37,961 nt of DNA, taken from the NCBI GenBank assembly GCA_900768185.1, contig CAAGCB010000036.1, positions 1 to 37,961 on the forward strand, written 5' to 3'. The stretch's first letter is position 1. Each line of letters starts with the position of its first letter. The notes beneath the pieces were generated by a model. It saw only the letters and a list, made by a program, of their open reading frames with translations. It searched no databases and was not told the DNA's origin. A program made the position numbers and the translations under genes. Positions 25,241-32,270 of the stretch are shown piece after piece. Origin of the DNA: Alphaproteobacteria bacterium (GTDB lineage: Bacteria > Pseudomonadota > Alphaproteobacteria > CAAGCB01 > CAG-977).

Positions 25241-25321
25241 TTGCCGTATAACACAATCCTGAAGGCGGTCGCTTATTTCTGTTTGTTTTTAGCAGTTTTG
25301 CTTGAACTTTGGGAACGGTGA
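25241..25321 (+). CDS. small hydrophobic membrane peptide, type I toxin-like, 26 aa
   Basis: TTG start at 25241 preceded by GAAAGGAGGTGAT, an almost perfect anti-SD match, with nine-base spacing. Product: PYNTILKAVAYFCLFLAVLL then ELWER; one membrane helix with charged ends. A strong terminator follows 11 bases after the stop. It is alone on the plus strand within minus-strand genes. Size, topology, excellent SD and terminator are those of type I toxins or holin-like peptides. No antisense RNA is proven; short minus transcripts ending at 25068 would overlap the copy 1 start. Confidence 0.6.
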   Translation: MPYNTILKAVAYFCLFLAVLLELWER

Positions 25322-25551
25322 TCGCCGGAACACCCGCGGCGGAGTAGTGACCCGCTGCGGGCGTTTTTTTTACCGCCACCACTTAACCGGCTTTTCTTTC
25401 GCCTTTGTCGTTTCGCTTCGCGTTTTTTTCGCATCGCGTCGAGGATCTTTTCGGCGATTTTTCCGTTTTCCAACAACGCGTCAGCGATCGCGTCCGCTTT
25501 TGTTGCCGCGCCTTTTCCGGGTTCTCGCGTGATTTTAACGACGTACCCCAT
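25273..25551 (-). CDS. hypothetical basic protein, 92 aa
   Basis: The first ~55 residues look like a real protein (VVKITREPGKGAATKADAIA, DALLENGKIAEKILDAMRKK). The rest is very basic and of low complexity and runs across the plus-strand terminator and peptide gene, so the original end may have been replaced when the cassette arrived. It starts eight bases after the HD-domain gene. No family recognised. Confidence 0.55.
   Translation of the reverse strand: MGYVVKITREPGKGAATKADAIADALLENGKIAEKILDAMRKKREAKRQRRKKSRLSGGGKKNARSGSLLRRGCSGDHRSQSSSKTAKNKQK
25333..25371 (+). terminator. strong plus-strand terminator of the peptide cassette
   Basis: CCCGCGGCGG (25333-25342) pairs with CCGCTGCGGG (25352-25361) over a nine-base loop, followed by CG and eight Ts (25364-25371). 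A ten-pair stem with one G-T pair. Evidence that this short stretch is its own transcription unit. Confidence 0.88.
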
Positions 25552-25558
25552 TTTACCC

Positions 25559-26182
25559 TCACGATATTTCGATGTATTTTCGACTGGCGATGAAATCGCA
25601 GGTGTGAACGAACCGTTCGGCGGCGGTCGCCGGCTCTTTCAGAATGACGCCGCCCCCGCGCCAATCCGTTGTCCACTGCCCCATGTGCCGTTCGACCATA
25701 TCGGCGATCCGGCACGCGCGCCAATAATCAAACCCCGTTTCCTCTTGCGTTTTCAAAATCAGACGGGCGGCGAAAATCGGGTGGCGCGCCGACGCGTATT
25801 TGTCGGACGGATTTTCCTTTTTGACGCAGTCGTGCAGAATCAGCGCGGCGACGATTTCGTCTTTTTCGTCGTCGGAAAATACAACGATGCCGCATTCCAA
25901 CGCCATCAAATCGACCGCGACGCGCACGGCGGCTTTGACGTGGCGAACCAAACCGCCTCGCCCCAGCGCGTAATTCGGGTGATACCGTCCCGTCGTGGAC
26001 GCAGGCATTTCAAAAAAATAATCGGGCGCGACTTCCAGACACCGCGCGACGAACGAACGCAGGGCGTCGTTTTTGATTTCACGCAGTTCGTTTTCAAACG
26101 CGGCGACCTTTTGCGCCGCCGTCGCTCCGCTCGATTCCCGCGCCGCCATGCACGCGCGGCAGACGTAACTTCCTCTTTCCAT
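25559..26182 (-). CDS. HD-domain phosphohydrolase-like protein, 207 aa
   Basis: HD-superfamily pattern: RYHPNYALGRGGLVRHVKAA, then IVAALILHDCVKK (HD pair) and ARHPIFAARLIL, a later His. These would bind metal and hydrolyse nucleotides or phosphodiesters. N-terminal CRACMAA suggests a short cysteine pair. Start: ATG 26182 with GGGAGG five bases upstream; an earlier ATG at 26197 overlaps the upstream stop and is an alternative. Lies in the replication operon, so a role in nucleotide metabolism is plausible. Confidence 0.78.
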   Translation of the reverse strand: MERGSYVCRACMAARESSGATAAQKVAAFENELREIKNDALRSFVARCLEVAPDYFFEMPASTTGRYHPNYALGRGGLVRHVKAAVRVAVDLMALECGIVVFSDDEKDEIVAALILHDCVKKENPSDKYASARHPIFAARLILKTQEETGFDYWRACRIADMVERHMGQWTTDWRGGGVILKEPATAAERFVHTCDFIASRKYIEIS

Positions 26183-26193
26183 TTCGACCTCCC

Positions 26194-26418
26194 TCATTCT
26201 CTTTCTTTCGGACACGTCACCGGTTCGTTTCGGGCGTTCGTCACCCGCTCTGTCAGCGCCAGCGAAAAATACTTTCCGTTCGGGCTTTCCTTGATCCACG
26301 CGGACAAATAATAAACTTCACCCCTGACTTTGCAGTTTCCGGTGTAATCGGGTTGCGCGTCGCGCTCTTTCCGGTGATTGCGGAACAAAACGCCGCAAAG
26401 TTCTTTTTGCTCAGCCAT
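26194..26418 (-). CDS. conserved small early protein, 74 aa
   Basis: ELCGVLFRNHRKERDAQPDY then TGNCKVRGEVYYLSAWIKES and GKYFSLALTE. This resembles a family of short phage proteins with an N-terminal GxLFxNxxKE..PDY.G motif and a beta-rich, OB-like body, found beside replication genes. Single-strand DNA binding has been suggested for such proteins, but I cannot show it here. Overlaps its neighbours. Confidence 0.75.
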   Translation of the reverse strand: MAEQKELCGVLFRNHRKERDAQPDYTGNCKVRGEVYYLSAWIKESPNGKYFSLALTERVTNARNEPVTCPKERE

Positions 26419-26827
26419 TTTCTTTTCCTTTCTCGTAAGTTTCGGAAATCAAATCCAGTCCGCGTCCCAGCAGACCGTAAATCATCGCCGCGACGCGTCC
26501 GCCGTCGGGCAACAGGTTGCGGCGCAGATACGCCGCCATCGTCGAATCGTTCAAAACAAAATGCTCCACGACGGAAAAACACTCCGGACCGCAGGCGCGC
26601 ACGCCCGCCAGATATCGGTCGACGGCTTCGATTCTGTCGACGGCGTCGTCGTTTTTAACGCCTTTGGCGCGGCAGTCGGCGTATGCCAACGGGCACCGGA
26701 TCGACGGGACAAAACCCGAAAATTCGTAATCCCGCAACAATCGCAGGGCGGCGTTCAGACGGCGCGCGGCGCGTGCGCCGCGCCCCAATTTTCCCTTGTC
26801 GTACAATTTTTCGATATACAGCATCAT
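26411..26827 (-). CDS. hypothetical early protein, 138 aa
   Basis: Helical, arginine-rich, with LGRGARAARRLNAALRLLRD near the N-terminus, two cysteines (RCPLAYADC) in the middle and a C-terminal helix. No recognised catalytic motif. The start lies within the end of the helicase gene; the stop overlaps the start of the next gene. An early protein of unknown role, possibly a helicase partner. Confidence 0.72.
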   Translation of the reverse strand: MMLYIEKLYDKGKLGRGARAARRLNAALRLLRDYEFSGFVPSIRCPLAYADCRAKGVKNDDAVDRIEAVDRYLAGVRACGPECFSVVEHFVLNDSTMAAYLRRNLLPDGGRVAAMIYGLLGRGLDLISETYEKGKENG

Positions 26828-28788
26828 TCCTCCTCTTCAACGCCGTCGCAGATTCCCAGATCGGCGATCGGCACCCATACGCCGCGGGTGACGCACCCGC
26901 CGCTTAAACGCACGGATTTTTGACTGGCGCGTGCGCGCGGATACTGCAACAGCACCTGCACCCATTTGCCGGTCGTGCGCGGCTCCCCGTACCATTCCGT
27001 TTCTTTGAATATTTTGATCAGCTGCGGGTGCGAATTGGCGACGAACAGTTCATCGTTTCCGTTCGCCTCGTCAATTTTCACTTTCATGCCGCGCATTTTC
27101 AGAATGTCGTTGAAATCCTTGCGCGTCGCTTCGGGCAGTTTTCTGTTAGCCGCCTGATACACCAGATCTCCGACGGTAGTCGTGTCGCCGCCTTTCCATT
27201 TGTTGACCTCCGATCCCATCAGATACTGGATCATCGCGGACTGGTTTTCACCCTTGGACGCGGTGCCGGCGACCATTTTTCCGGATTTGAAAATTTCGTC
27301 GACCAAAGCCAGATCGCCGTCCGTCAATCCTTCGTCGGTTCTGACGATATGCGCGCACGCCAACAGCGTGCCGTACACGTCGCAGTTTCGGCTGCCGCCG
27401 GTCAGTTCCAGAATTTTGGCGGAATACCCGTCAAACAGGGATTTGAACCGATCGAAACCGTACAAAATGCGGGCGCGGACGATCTGCCCGATTTTTTCCA
27501 AATCGTATTCGCGCAGAAAATCGGACGGACGCTGCATCGTCAGGGGCGACAGCGGCAAAACGCAGATGCGTTGCAGTTCCTCGCTTCGCAGAGGCGGGTG
27601 GTAGATCGATGAAAAATAAAACGAGCTTTTGATTTCGTACTGAATCGATTTCTGGTCGGCAGATCCGCGCGACGCGACGCCGCCGGTCGCCGTCGAACGC
27701 GCCAAATTCATCAGCGCGCGCATTTTGGGACTGTCGTCAGCGCGGGATTCGCATTCGTCCATCAAAACCGGCAGATGCTGATCCGCGATTTGCAGACGGA
27801 TCGACGCTTCGGTGTAGTCGGTGTTGTAAATGAAATTCGCGCCCATCAGCCCTTTGGCAAGCTCGTTCAGCTTCGACTTGCCGCACGAACCGTCGCCGAC
27901 CAGCCAGATATGCGGACGCCACGGCAGCGCGCCGCCGACGAACGCCGCGGCGATCCAGCCGATATACAGAACCGCGCCGAACGGGTCGCGCCAGTTCCAA
28001 GACGCCAGCAATTCTTCCAAATCGGCGACGTATCCGGCGTCCGCTTCCTTTCGGTCGCTCGGTTTTTCCAGCGATTCCTTTTTCGTGTAGATGTAGTGTC
28101 CGTGCTCTCCGGCGGGAAAACGGTCGATTTCATCGCCATGGGCGTAGACGCGGATTTCGTCGCCGAAATGATAGACCAGATTCCCGTCGCCGTCCGTCCA
28201 CGCGCCGCGCCCGCGCAATCGTTCCGCCGGATTGAACACGCCTTCTTGCTGCGCGCGCAGAGCAAACGCTTTCAACAGGGAAACCGCCATTTTCGTGGCG
28301 TCGAAATCGTTTCGCAACCACGGATATTCATTCCGGTCATTCGTCTTTTTGACGTTCCATTTCGGCCAGTACAGCGCCAGCTTGTCGATCTGATCGCCCG
28401 CCAACGTTTTCAGAATGCCGGTGTTGGTGATTTCGCGGTCGGTATAGGCGACGCACGTTCCGTTCGGATCCAGAACGAAAAAATTCCGACCGTTCCGCCC
28501 TATGCACTGGGTGGGAAACCCTTGGGGAACGCCCCAGCGATCGGGGTGGTAGCACGGCGCGTCTTCGGGCAGCAGTTCGAATTTTCCGCTGGTCAGTTCT
28601 TCGTACATTTCCAGCGTTTCGGCTTCTTCTTGCGCTCTGGATTTGACGCTGACGGTTTCCATTTCCTCGGCTTCGGCGTTTTTCTTTTTCCCCGAAACCC
28701 GCCGCGTCTTATTTTGAGAAACGCGCTCCGGTTCGGGCAAATCCTGCCACGGCTGGGCGTTTTCAATACTTTCTCTGATTTTACTCAT
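26824..28788 (-). CDS. P4-type/DUF927-like replicative helicase, 654 aa
   Basis: Charged N-terminal ~60 residues, then a domain typical of these helicases (GVPQGFPTQCIGRNGRNFFV). Walker A is WLVGDGSCGKSKLNELAKGL, Walker B LPVLMDECE, followed by a sensor region (IKSSFYFSSIYHPPL). ATP-driven DNA unwinding at the phage origin is the expected role. The gene starts immediately beyond the non-coding ori-like region and continues the operon from the primase. SD GGAGTAATT precedes the ATG. Confidence 0.85.
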   Translation of the reverse strand: MSKIRESIENAQPWQDLPEPERVSQNKTRRVSGKKKNAEAEEMETVSVKSRAQEEAETLEMYEELTSGKFELLPEDAPCYHPDRWGVPQGFPTQCIGRNGRNFFVLDPNGTCVAYTDREITNTGILKTLAGDQIDKLALYWPKWNVKKTNDRNEYPWLRNDFDATKMAVSLLKAFALRAQQEGVFNPAERLRGRGAWTDGDGNLVYHFGDEIRVYAHGDEIDRFPAGEHGHYIYTKKESLEKPSDRKEADAGYVADLEELLASWNWRDPFGAVLYIGWIAAAFVGGALPWRPHIWLVGDGSCGKSKLNELAKGLMGANFIYNTDYTEASIRLQIADQHLPVLMDECESRADDSPKMRALMNLARSTATGGVASRGSADQKSIQYEIKSSFYFSSIYHPPLRSEELQRICVLPLSPLTMQRPSDFLREYDLEKIGQIVRARILYGFDRFKSLFDGYSAKILELTGGSRNCDVYGTLLACAHIVRTDEGLTDGDLALVDEIFKSGKMVAGTASKGENQSAMIQYLMGSEVNKWKGGDTTTVGDLVYQAANRKLPEATRKDFNDILKMRGMKVKIDEANGNDELFVANSHPQLIKIFKETEWYGEPRTTGKWVQVLLQYPRARASQKSVRLSGGCVTRGVWVPIADLGICDGVEEEE

Positions 28789-29020
28789 AATTACTCCGAT
28801 AAACTAAAATCCCTTGAACCTGACGGCCCGCGGTTGATGAACCGACCCGCAGCACACGGGCAAAACGGAAAAAAACGGTTTGAAATCCGAAAAAAAAACA
28901 TTTTCCGGATATATCGAACGGGGCGTGCGGGCGTTGGGGGGGGAGCCCCTCCGGCGAACGGCGGAACCCCGCCGCGACCGCACCCGAACACTTCCTTTTC
29001 AAGGTAGTGTCACCCAGCTG

Positions 29021-29047
29021 AAAAACGGCGGAAACCCGCCATTTTTT
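29021..29047. terminator. bidirectional hairpin 1 in the ori-like region
   Basis: AAAAAC-GGCGG-AAAC-CCGCC-ATTTTTT: a five-pair GC stem with A and T runs on either side, so it may end transcription in both directions. Nearly identical to the hairpin at 29097-29121. Confidence 0.6.
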
Positions 29048-29048
29048 C

Positions 29049-29077
29049 AATCCGTCAAACATCAATCCGTCAAACAT
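29049..29077. repeat. tandem 14-mers shared with the att region
   Basis: AATCCGTCAAACAT at 29049-29062 and 29064-29077, one base apart. The reverse complement occurs at 17-30 (and 37875-37888 in the terminal repeat), and a 13-base version at 159-171. A protein binding both att and this region is possible. Confidence 0.85.
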
Positions 29078-29096
29078 AGCCCCGACGGCGTTTTGG

Positions 29097-29121
29097 AAAA
29101 CGGCGGAAATCCGCCATTTTT
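29097..29121. terminator. bidirectional hairpin 2 in the ori-like region
   Basis: AAAAC-GGCGG-AAAT-CCGCC-ATTTTT, near copy of the hairpin at 29021-29047. Together with the 14-mers between them it forms a small repeat unit. Confidence 0.6.
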
Positions 29122-29624
29122 CGGACATGCCATCGACCACCGGCGCGATCGCCCCGGCACGCGCCACACTCCCGCGCAGACCCGCCTCCGGCACACGCCG
29201 GACGCTCCGCGCCGCCGTTTTTCGTTCCGCCGCCGCGCCGTCCGTCCCCGCCATGCAATAAAAGGGCAATATTTTATTGTAGCTGGCGCAAACTACGCCC
29301 GCGCTACACGGTCGAACTACGTTTTTATCTATATATCTCAATATGTTAATTCTCATTGTAGCTATGTAGCACATAGCATTACGCACAGGCGCGCACGCGC
29401 GAGCGCGGGTACGCACACGGGCGCATATATGCGCGTGAGAGGCGCGATTTTGTAGCAGTGAACGATAACCCATTGAAATATAACGGAAAAAGCGTAGTGC
29501 TACATTGTAGTTCGTGTAGCACGAACCAACAACACGTTGATTTTGTTCAGAAAAGGCGTAGCACGCCGCACCCGCGCCCCATGACGCGAAGCTATTTGTC
29601 GTCGCCAAATCGGGCGCCGGGTTC

Positions 29625-30761
29625 TTAGAACGGAGCATCGCACCCTCCCTTCGCCGTTTGAACGGAGACCGCCAAGGCGTCGTTGAAATCGTCAAACCGC
29701 TCCCCGTCGTCGTTCAACGGCGGCAGAGCGGCAAAGACTTCGCGTCCCTGGTCGCGGAACAGCTTGGCGGCGGTATTGTACGCCCGCGCCGACGGCGCGC
29801 GTTCGCCGTCGTAATCGATGCAGAGCACCACGCGCTTGACGGCGTCGGGCAAAACGATGTTTGTCATGTTTCCGACGCTGGTCGAAGCGATCACGCGTTT
29901 ATCTTGGTTTTCGACCGCGACGGACAGCGCCGTTTCGATGCCTTCGGCGATCAGAATTTCGCCGCTGGCGTTCGGCAGGCTGTCGCCGGTCGCGCCTTTC
30001 CAGATTCCGATCACGGAACCGGGCGCGCGCCCGACCATTTTCTTGCCGTTGCCGTACAGTTCTTTGTTCTTGACCCATCGGTCGCCGTCCTGTTTCAGAA
30101 ACGTCAGGTGCAAGCCGGTGTACGTCCCCTTGCAGGTAATACGCGGGCAGACCATGGCGGGCGCCGTTCGACCGTCGCCGATGGCGACGGCGGGATTGAA
30201 CCGGATCGATCCGGGCAAATAAGGCTTGTCCTTCAACCGGAACCGCCGCAGATCGATGCCGCGACCGCGCAGGTACAGATCGACAGGCGTGTCCAACACG
30301 TCCTTGACGCTGGACAAGAACACGGCGCGCGCCCAGCGGTTTTCTTCCGGCTCGACGTTCGCGTGTTCCTCTTTCGGTCGTGTCTTGATCTGCGGCAGGG
30401 GCGGCAGATTTTCGCCGTCCCCCCAGCCAAGGATTTGTTTGGCAATATCGCACGACCGCTTGAAATCGCAGTTTGCGACATAGCCAATCAAATCCAGCGC
30501 GTCGCCACCGTCGCCGGTGGCGTAGTCATGCCAAAGTCCGCATTTCCCGCCCTCAAACGCCGCAGGACCTTTGACGCATATGTTGAACGATCCGGCGTGC
30601 CGGTCCGGTCTGGTCGGATTTCGGCAGACCAGATTGTCGCCGACGATTTCGCCGCGCAGGTTCAGATAGCGCAGCAAATCGTCGATATGATCCGCCAGCC
30701 CCGCCGCCAGCTGAGCGGCGGAAACTCGATGACCGGCGCGATACCCCTTGAACTCAGCCAT
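29625..30761 (-). CDS. DNA primase with Toprim domain, 378 aa
   Basis: N-terminal zinc-binding-like part: NLVCRNPTRPDRHAGSFNIC, GGKCGLWHDYATGDGGDALD, where the Cys/His residues replace the usual CHC2 set. The C-terminal Toprim fold has the acidic residues EILIAEGIETALS (Glu) and VVLCIDYDGE (DxD). It makes RNA primers for phage DNA replication. It starts inside the end of a 35-codon gene and is followed by the ori-like region and the helicase. Confidence 0.92.
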   Translation of the reverse strand: MAEFKGYRAGHRVSAAQLAAGLADHIDDLLRYLNLRGEIVGDNLVCRNPTRPDRHAGSFNICVKGPAAFEGGKCGLWHDYATGDGGDALDLIGYVANCDFKRSCDIAKQILGWGDGENLPPLPQIKTRPKEEHANVEPEENRWARAVFLSSVKDVLDTPVDLYLRGRGIDLRRFRLKDKPYLPGSIRFNPAVAIGDGRTAPAMVCPRITCKGTYTGLHLTFLKQDGDRWVKNKELYGNGKKMVGRAPGSVIGIWKGATGDSLPNASGEILIAEGIETALSVAVENQDKRVIASTSVGNMTNIVLPDAVKRVVLCIDYDGERAPSARAYNTAAKLFRDQGREVFAALPPLNDDGERFDDFNDALAVSVQTAKGGCDAPF

Positions 30762-30861
30762 TCTTCAGCCTTTCTTCGACATAAGCGGCGCCGTCCTTTC
30801 CGGCGCAAAGGTCGGCAAGGAACAAGAAAAAGAGCGACATCTTCAACCTGATTTTTTTCAT
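30754..30861 (-). CDS. small membrane or secreted peptide, 35 aa
   Basis: ATG 30861 with AAAGGA eight bases upstream; product begins MKKIRLKMSLFFLFLADLCA and ends EERLKNG. A basic N-terminus and one hydrophobic segment suggest a membrane peptide. It overlaps the stop of the regulator gene (ATGA) and the start of the primase, so it is firmly placed in the operon. Function unknown. Confidence 0.65.
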   Translation of the reverse strand: MKKIRLKMSLFFLFLADLCAGKDGAAYVEERLKNG

Positions 30862-31181
30862 TTCAGCAATCCTTTCAGCGCGTATTCGCGCAAAGCGGCG
30901 ATGTGCCGACGGCAAGCGTCAAACTCGGCGTCAAGATTTTGCCGATCGACGTTCGGGAACGGGGACAGGGTTTCGACGATGAAATCGATGCCGAACAGCC
31001 GCCAACCGATTTGGTAGTAGGCGGCAAGGGGCGCTTGCCCGCCCAGCCAGTTTTTGGCGGTGCGGACGTCAACGCCAAAATCGGCGGCGATGCGTTTTGC
31101 GGCGCAAAACAGGTATCGCCGGCGCAAAGCCTCTGCCCAGCGCGCCCCGACATCCGGCAAAGCGATTCCCTTTTTCGTCAT
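30858..31181 (-). CDS. early HTH regulator (CII-like position), 107 aa
   Basis: A helix-turn-helix is visible at FCAAKRIAADFGVDVRTAKN then WLGG; the rest is helical. It is the second gene of the early minus operon, right after Cro (ATGA overlap), where CII-type activators or replication initiators lie in lambdoid phages. CII-like activation of repressor or integrase promoters is possible, but the sequence alone does not show it. Confidence 0.72.
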   Translation of the reverse strand: MTKKGIALPDVGARWAEALRRRYLFCAAKRIAADFGVDVRTAKNWLGGQAPLAAYYQIGWRLFGIDFIVETLSPFPNVDRQNLDAEFDACRRHIAALREYALKGLLK

Positions 31182-31510
31182 TGGCTTTGCACTCCGGTTT
31201 TGAGATTGTCGAAAAAGGAAGGCTCGGCATCATCATCTGCGGGAAAAGCGGCGACGCCTTCCGCACCACCGTCCGCAGCCGGTTCCGCGGCTGCGGACAC
31301 AACGTCAGAGGCGGCATTGACAGGCAAATCGAAAAAATCGTTGGGCGTAACCGCGCCGTTCGTCGCGTCGAAAATCTTGCGCATCACGTCGGGACGCGGA
31401 ATCCGCTGCCCAAGGCAAAAACAACTGATCGCTTGTGCCGAGGTTCCGACGAGAGCAGCAAACTCGGCTTGGGTGATTTTGTTCGATTTTAAATAAGAAC
31501 GTATTTTCAT
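31178..31510 (-). CDS. Cro-like repressor, 110 aa
   Basis: N-terminal XRE-type helix-turn-helix: SNKITQAEFAALVGTSAQAI with SCFCLGQRIPRPDVMRKIF, followed by a flexible, alanine-rich acidic tail. It is the first gene of the early lytic operon and is divergent from CI. Its promoter -10 ends only eight bases before the ATG, so the mRNA may be leaderless or nearly so. It probably turns down CI during lytic growth. Confidence 0.85.
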   Translation of the reverse strand: MKIRSYLKSNKITQAEFAALVGTSAQAISCFCLGQRIPRPDVMRKIFDATNGAVTPNDFFDLPVNAASDVVSAAAEPAADGGAEGVAAFPADDDAEPSFFDNLKTGVQSQ

Positions 31511-31511
31511 A

Positions 31512-31530
31512 ATCCAACATTATGTAGGAT
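31512..31530. promoter_or_regulatory. operator 1, over the cro promoter
   Basis: ATCCAACA-TTA-TGTAGGAT, an imperfect palindrome that covers the -10 box of the cro promoter. Same arrangement as three other sites (31556, 33024, 33060). Confidence 0.75.
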
Positions 31531-31548
31531 TTTTGAAAAAGTAGTCAA
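31519..31548 (-). promoter_or_regulatory. cro (early lytic) promoter
   Basis: Minus strand TTGACT (31543-31548), 18 bases, CATAAT (31519-31524), eight bases before the cro ATG. Overlapped by operator 1. Confidence 0.7.
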
Positions 31549-31555
31549 GAAAAAA

Positions 31556-31572
31556 ATCTGCACTATGCGGAT
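31556..31572. promoter_or_regulatory. operator 2, upstream of CI
   Basis: ATCTGCA-CTA-TGCGGAT, palindrome of 7-3-7 like the site at 33060. It lies 27 bases before the CI start and could serve autoregulation. Confidence 0.72.
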
Positions 31573-31598
31573 AGATTTGTTTTCAAGGAGTCTTTAAA

Positions 31599-31925
31599 AT
31601 GGCTGGTATGAAGGAAATTCAACAAAAAACGGCACTGTACAAAATCCGCAAAGCGCGGGGAATGTCGCAGAAACAACTCGCCGAAGCAGTGAACGCATCG
31701 AATCAGCAGATTTCATGCCTTGAAAACGGCGACCGGAAGATGGCGCCGGAATGGATAGAACGTCTGTCCAAAGCGTTGAACTGCTCCAAGGGGGAACTCT
31801 TGGGCGAAGCTCCGCTGTCCGACGACGCCCGCGCCGTGCTGGATATGTATGAGCAACTGACCGACGACCAGAAAAACGTCATCAAATCGACCCTGTCCGC
31901 CTTTCTTTCCGCCGCTGGAAAGTAA
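31599..31925 (+). CDS. CI-like lysogenic repressor, 108 aa
   Basis: XRE HTH: LYKIRKARGMSQKQLAEAVN, ASNQQISCLENGDRKM. The C-terminal part (SDDARAVLDMYEQLTDDQKN) is a short helical dimerisation-like region; there is no LexA-like autocleavage peptidase domain, so release from lysogeny probably needs an antirepressor rather than RecA. That matches the two antirepressor loci here. SD AAGGAG upstream. Confidence 0.85.
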   Translation: MAGMKEIQQKTALYKIRKARGMSQKQLAEAVNASNQQISCLENGDRKMAPEWIERLSKALNCSKGELLGEAPLSDDARAVLDMYEQLTDDQKNVIKSTLSAFLSAAGK

Positions 31926-31928
31926 AAT

Positions 31929-31972
31929 ATAACATATTTGTTATTGACTGCGGCGCAAAAAAACGCTATGCT
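31929..31972 (+). promoter_or_regulatory. promoter and inverted-repeat operator of the DUF4160 module
   Basis: TTGACT (31944-31949), 17 bases, TATGCT (31967-31972), upstream of the DUF4160 gene. The inverted repeat ATAACA-TATT-TGTTAT (31929-31944) abuts the -35 box, a likely site for autoregulation by the module's HTH protein. Confidence 0.75.
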
Positions 31973-32003
31973 TTAAACATCACAAGAACAAAAGGATGCG
32001 GAT

Positions 32004-32258
32004 ATGCCTGTAATCGCCAGATTTTACGGTTTGATTATCAAAATGTTTTTCATCAGCGCGGATCATAACCCGCCCCATATCCATGCGTCCTACGGCGAAT
32101 ACGACGCGGCGTTCGACATCAACACGTCGGAATTGATCGCGGGCGATTTGCCCAAACGCGCACAAGGTCTTGTCGTCGAATGGATCGGACTGCATCGCGC
32201 GGAACTGTTGGAAATGTGGAAACGGCAGGAATTTAAAGAACTGCCGCCCCTGCAATGA
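32004..32258 (+). CDS. DUF4160 protein, 84 aa
   Basis: Family pattern: MPVIARFYGLIIKMFFISAD then HNPPHIHASYGEYDA and DLPKRAQGLVVEWIGLHRAE. DUF4160 genes are usually followed by DUF2442 genes, in arrangements treated as putative toxin-antitoxin pairs, although the activity is not established to my knowledge. The conserved His residues (HNPPHIH) suggest metal or nucleotide binding. First gene of a self-contained operon with its own promoter and terminator. Confidence 0.9.
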   Translation: MPVIARFYGLIIKMFFISADHNPPHIHASYGEYDAAFDINTSELIAGDLPKRAQGLVVEWIGLHRAELLEMWKRQEFKELPPLQ

Positions 32259-32270
32259 ATGGAGGTCGCC

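Larger units (their letters stand above)
28789..29624. other. non-coding region, candidate replication origin
   Basis: About 830 bases between primase and helicase with no convincing gene. Contents: two GGCGG/CCGCC hairpins; tandem 14-mers AATCCGTCAAACAT; eight GTAGC/GCTAC copies between 29279 and 29562, including GTGCTAC...GTAGCAC (29497-29522); an AT-rich stretch (29321-29356); alternating purine/pyrimidine DNA (29385-29435); and the palindrome GCGCATATATGCGC. Short iterons beside AT-rich DNA and flanked by replication genes are typical of a phage origin. A long minus-strand open frame across it is rejected as non-protein-like. Confidence 0.6.

Noticed and set aside
28781..29695. A 304-codon open frame on the minus strand through the ori-like region
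   Set aside because: Composition is not protein-like (runs of RARACAPVR, a repeat of WR(I/V)SAVFQ from the twin hairpins), it overlaps both neighbours, and the DNA has iteron-like structure instead.
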